Below are positions 55,001 to 64,000 of a stretch of DNA of 64,000 bases, piece after piece. Within the stretch, counting starts at the first letter, position 1, and each line of letters opens with the position of its first letter. The translations under genes were made by a program, and so were the position numbers. The DNA is taken from positions 64,136,885 through 64,200,884 of the forward strand of contig NC_092876.1 of NCBI RefSeq assembly GCF_028372415.1. Direction: 5' to 3'. This stretch comes from Notamacropus eugenii (lineage: Eukaryota > Chordata > Mammalia > Diprotodontia > Macropodidae). Below the pieces are notes generated by a model. The model was not told where the DNA came from. It worked only from the letters and a program-made list of their open reading frames with translations, and did no database searches.

Positions 55001-56020
55001 TTCAGCACCTTTGCTTCAGAATCTCCAGCCTCAGTTCAGAGGCTTCCCTCTATATGGAAATTTCCTGAAACTGGCAGCTGCCAGTGCCCTCCCCAAGTTA
55101 GCTTGTGTTTGACGTCAAAATATTTTGGAGACATCCTGTTTTCCAGAGCTAAGGCCCAGCAAGCAGGCTGTGCCCTGAGTTTGGCATGACAATAATCCTT
55201 TGTGCCCTGGAATGATCTCATCCTCTGGCAAAGTGTACTGCTTGGACTAGAACCTTTTCCAGATCTACCCATCACATGTTCATAACCCCTATTTCTTGTC
55301 ACTGATAGGTACTGCACTGCTGATCCCACCAAAGAACTCTGGTTCTGTGCCCCACAAGGTGGGAGGATCCCCAAGGGCCCATGGCAACACTAACTCAACA
55401 CCTAAAAATGATGAGGTCATAATCCAGCCCCCTTGCAACATACAAGACCTGCCTTTGGCCCAGCATGTTAAGTCCTCCTTCCTGGGAGGGGGCTTCATCT
55501 TCCTCACTCTGAAATTACACTTCTCTTCTGAGTCTTGACTCTTTTATCTGTATCCTGCTGTTTGTTTGGTTCCAGCCACTCCCAGGTGGGAGGCCGGCTG
55601 CTGTCCAGTTGATATGAAATTCTAAGTACACTTATGCATGTACATATCATCTCCCCCAGAAGATAAACTGAAGTCTGGCAGTCCTCTCAACCTCAGTGTC
55701 CCTGTTGGGTGTGGGCGTGCTGAAGGGCCTCTGGAATTATTTCCAGCTCCACATCTCTGATTCTCATCATTAACTTTTCTCTATCAACTGATTTATTATC
55801 CCTTCCTAAAACCCGCCCCGGTCTGAAAGGCCGAGTCTGTTTTGTAGGTGGGCACTGGTAAGGGCAGCTTAGAGCTGAAGCAGACCTTAGTTCAACCCCT
55901 CTTCATGCTGTGGTTCTTCAAGAATCTCAGCTTCCCCTCATCCCTCAAATCATATATGCAAGTGGGGAACCAAAGCAATATCTAATCCCCTGGTTCCCCA
56001 TGGTACTTGTGGAATTCTGA
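55001..56020. other. Intergenic, nothing recognised
   Basis: About 1 kb between the L2 copies and the HMGCL 3' end. It has short open frames on both strands without conserved features. 55,870-56,000 resembles a diverged SINE/CR1 piece ('cagcttagagctgaagcaga'). Confidence 0.3.
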
Positions 56021-56041
56021 AGACTCATTGGCATTCCACCT

Positions 56042-56047
56042 TTTATT
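56042..56047 (-). terminator. HMGCL: HMGCL poly(A) signal
   Basis: TTTATT on the plus strand gives AATAAA on the minus strand, 650 bases after the HMGCL stop, a fitting 3'UTR length. The 3'UTR itself (56,042-56,694) shows no repeat. Confidence 0.65.
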
Positions 56048-56694
56048 TACATTGGCTAGGGACAACCATTTAAAAATCATTTCCAGGTAGAGAATGGCAT
56101 CTGAGGTTTGCAGTATCACTGCAACTGGCAGGATGGCACCAGGCAGCAGCCCTTCAGGAAATCCTAAGAAGGATTTAATCTTCAGCAGGACCTAAGCCCT
56201 TTCCACCCCCAGATAACAGATGGTGACTGGGGGTGTCAGTGTTCAAAGCCTTGGATGGAGAGGCTGAGGTCTTAGGAGGGCGAGCCAGAAATTCAGAGAA
56301 GCAGGATATAGCGAGGAAGGGGCCCCAAGGCCTCCTCCTAGCACCCTCCAGGACGTCCTTCTCAGGGTCAAAGATGAAGGAAAATGTGGCAGCAAAACTT
56401 CCAGATTCATAAGCCTCTTCTTGGGGAGGACTTGGGGCTTCTTCCTCTGACCCAATTCATCCAGCTTACTTAAGGGAAGCTTTTCCAGCCATGTATATAC
56501 TGAGCGGAAGTTGATTTCCTAAAGAGGTCAGCTCTTAATCCCTTTGCTTTGACACCCCCAGCCCTGGCACTACTATTTCTTGGCTACTGTCAGTGTATCC
56601 CTTAATGCGGCAACGGGACAGCACTACGTGTTCTGAAGGTCCGTGGTTGCTGCTGGGATCTGGTTAGCTCAGCCTGTCACGGAAAGGGGTGAAG

Positions 56695-63538
<6,844 letters not shown>

Positions 63539-63919
63539 CTACCCTCACCCGCCCTCCACATGTATGGAGCCTGAACCTGGATGGCTGATGATTCCATCTA
63601 TACAGATGTGCAGATCACAACCCTTCCTGTGCCTCAGAAGGCAAGCTGCTAGGGCCAAAGGTCATCATCCAGTGACAATGCACCCCTCTACACTTCCTAA
63701 GGCTGTCTTCCAGACAAGGGTTTGCCTGGCACATCTCTCTGGCTTGGAGAGCTTGTACTCAGCTGGCACTGGAGACTCAGGGTCTCCTCTAAGCCATGAG
63801 GAGGCATCAGAGAAGGATGTCAGTGGAGATTCTCACTAATAATAGCAATAGTGTCTTGGACTCACCAAGAACTCAAAAGAAACAAGACTTTTTCCATTTT
63901 TCTGATTTCATTTTTCTCA

Positions 63920-64000
63920 CCAAATCCCTGAAAGTCATGGGATCATGAACTCCATTTTATAGATGGGGAAACTGAGGCTCAAAGAGGTCATGAAGGCTCC
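63920..64000 (+). repeat. SINE fragment cut by the window edge
   Basis: 'ccattttatagatggggaaa' and 'ctgaggctcaaagaggtcat' mark an old SINE running out of the window. 63,456-63,900 is HMGCL intron with an open plus-strand frame of 188 codons (63273-63839) that overlaps the opposite-strand exon and has no conserved features. Confidence 0.5.

Overview
The window is mammalian nuclear DNA and almost certainly marsupial. It carries five intron-containing housekeeping genes in the order found at human 1p36.11: ELOA (+), PITHD1 (+), LYPLA2 (+), GALE (-) and HMGCL (-). The marsupial call rests on the repeats. There are several tRNA-derived SINEs whose 3' tail is RTE-like, three L1 fragments of the marsupial type plus L1 3' pieces, many old MIR/L2/L3 copies, and three copies of a short hAT element resembling opossum OposCharlie (OC1). 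The species cannot be told from the sequence alone.

Layout: 1-12,165 holds the last nine coding exons of ELOA and a long 3'UTR. 12,166-25,500 is a repeat-rich intergenic stretch. 25,560-26,760 is the CpG-rich PITHD1 promoter, and PITHD1 (six exons) runs to about 35,045. 35,050-36,800 is a short intergenic stretch that is partly unexplained. 36,830-44,545 is LYPLA2, with a large minisatellite in intron 1. 44,640-49,500 is GALE on the minus strand, tail-to-tail with LYPLA2. 50,500-56,000 is intergenic and dominated by L2. 56,025-64,000 holds the last four exons of HMGCL on the minus strand; its upstream exons lie beyond the window.

The reading frames of PITHD1 (212 aa), LYPLA2 (231 aa) and GALE (348 aa) close exactly across GT-AG junctions, with lengths equal or within one residue of the human proteins as recalled. 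The genes are unrelated in function: transcription elongation and ubiquitin ligase scaffold (ELOA), PITH-domain protein (PITHD1), protein depalmitoylation (LYPLA2), Leloir galactose pathway (GALE), and leucine breakdown/ketogenesis (HMGCL). They share a neighbourhood, not a pathway.

I found no evidence of a wholly new genetic system. The observations most worth checking are an HMGCL C-terminus ending in SRL instead of the human CKL with loss of the regulatory cysteine, a promoter-proximal minisatellite in LYPLA2 that repeats a SOX-like CCATTGT core, a minisatellite grown out of a MIR tail in the last HMGCL intron, and two stretches near PITHD1 that none of the repeats I recognise explain. All family names for repeats come from memory of consensus sequences, without database searches.
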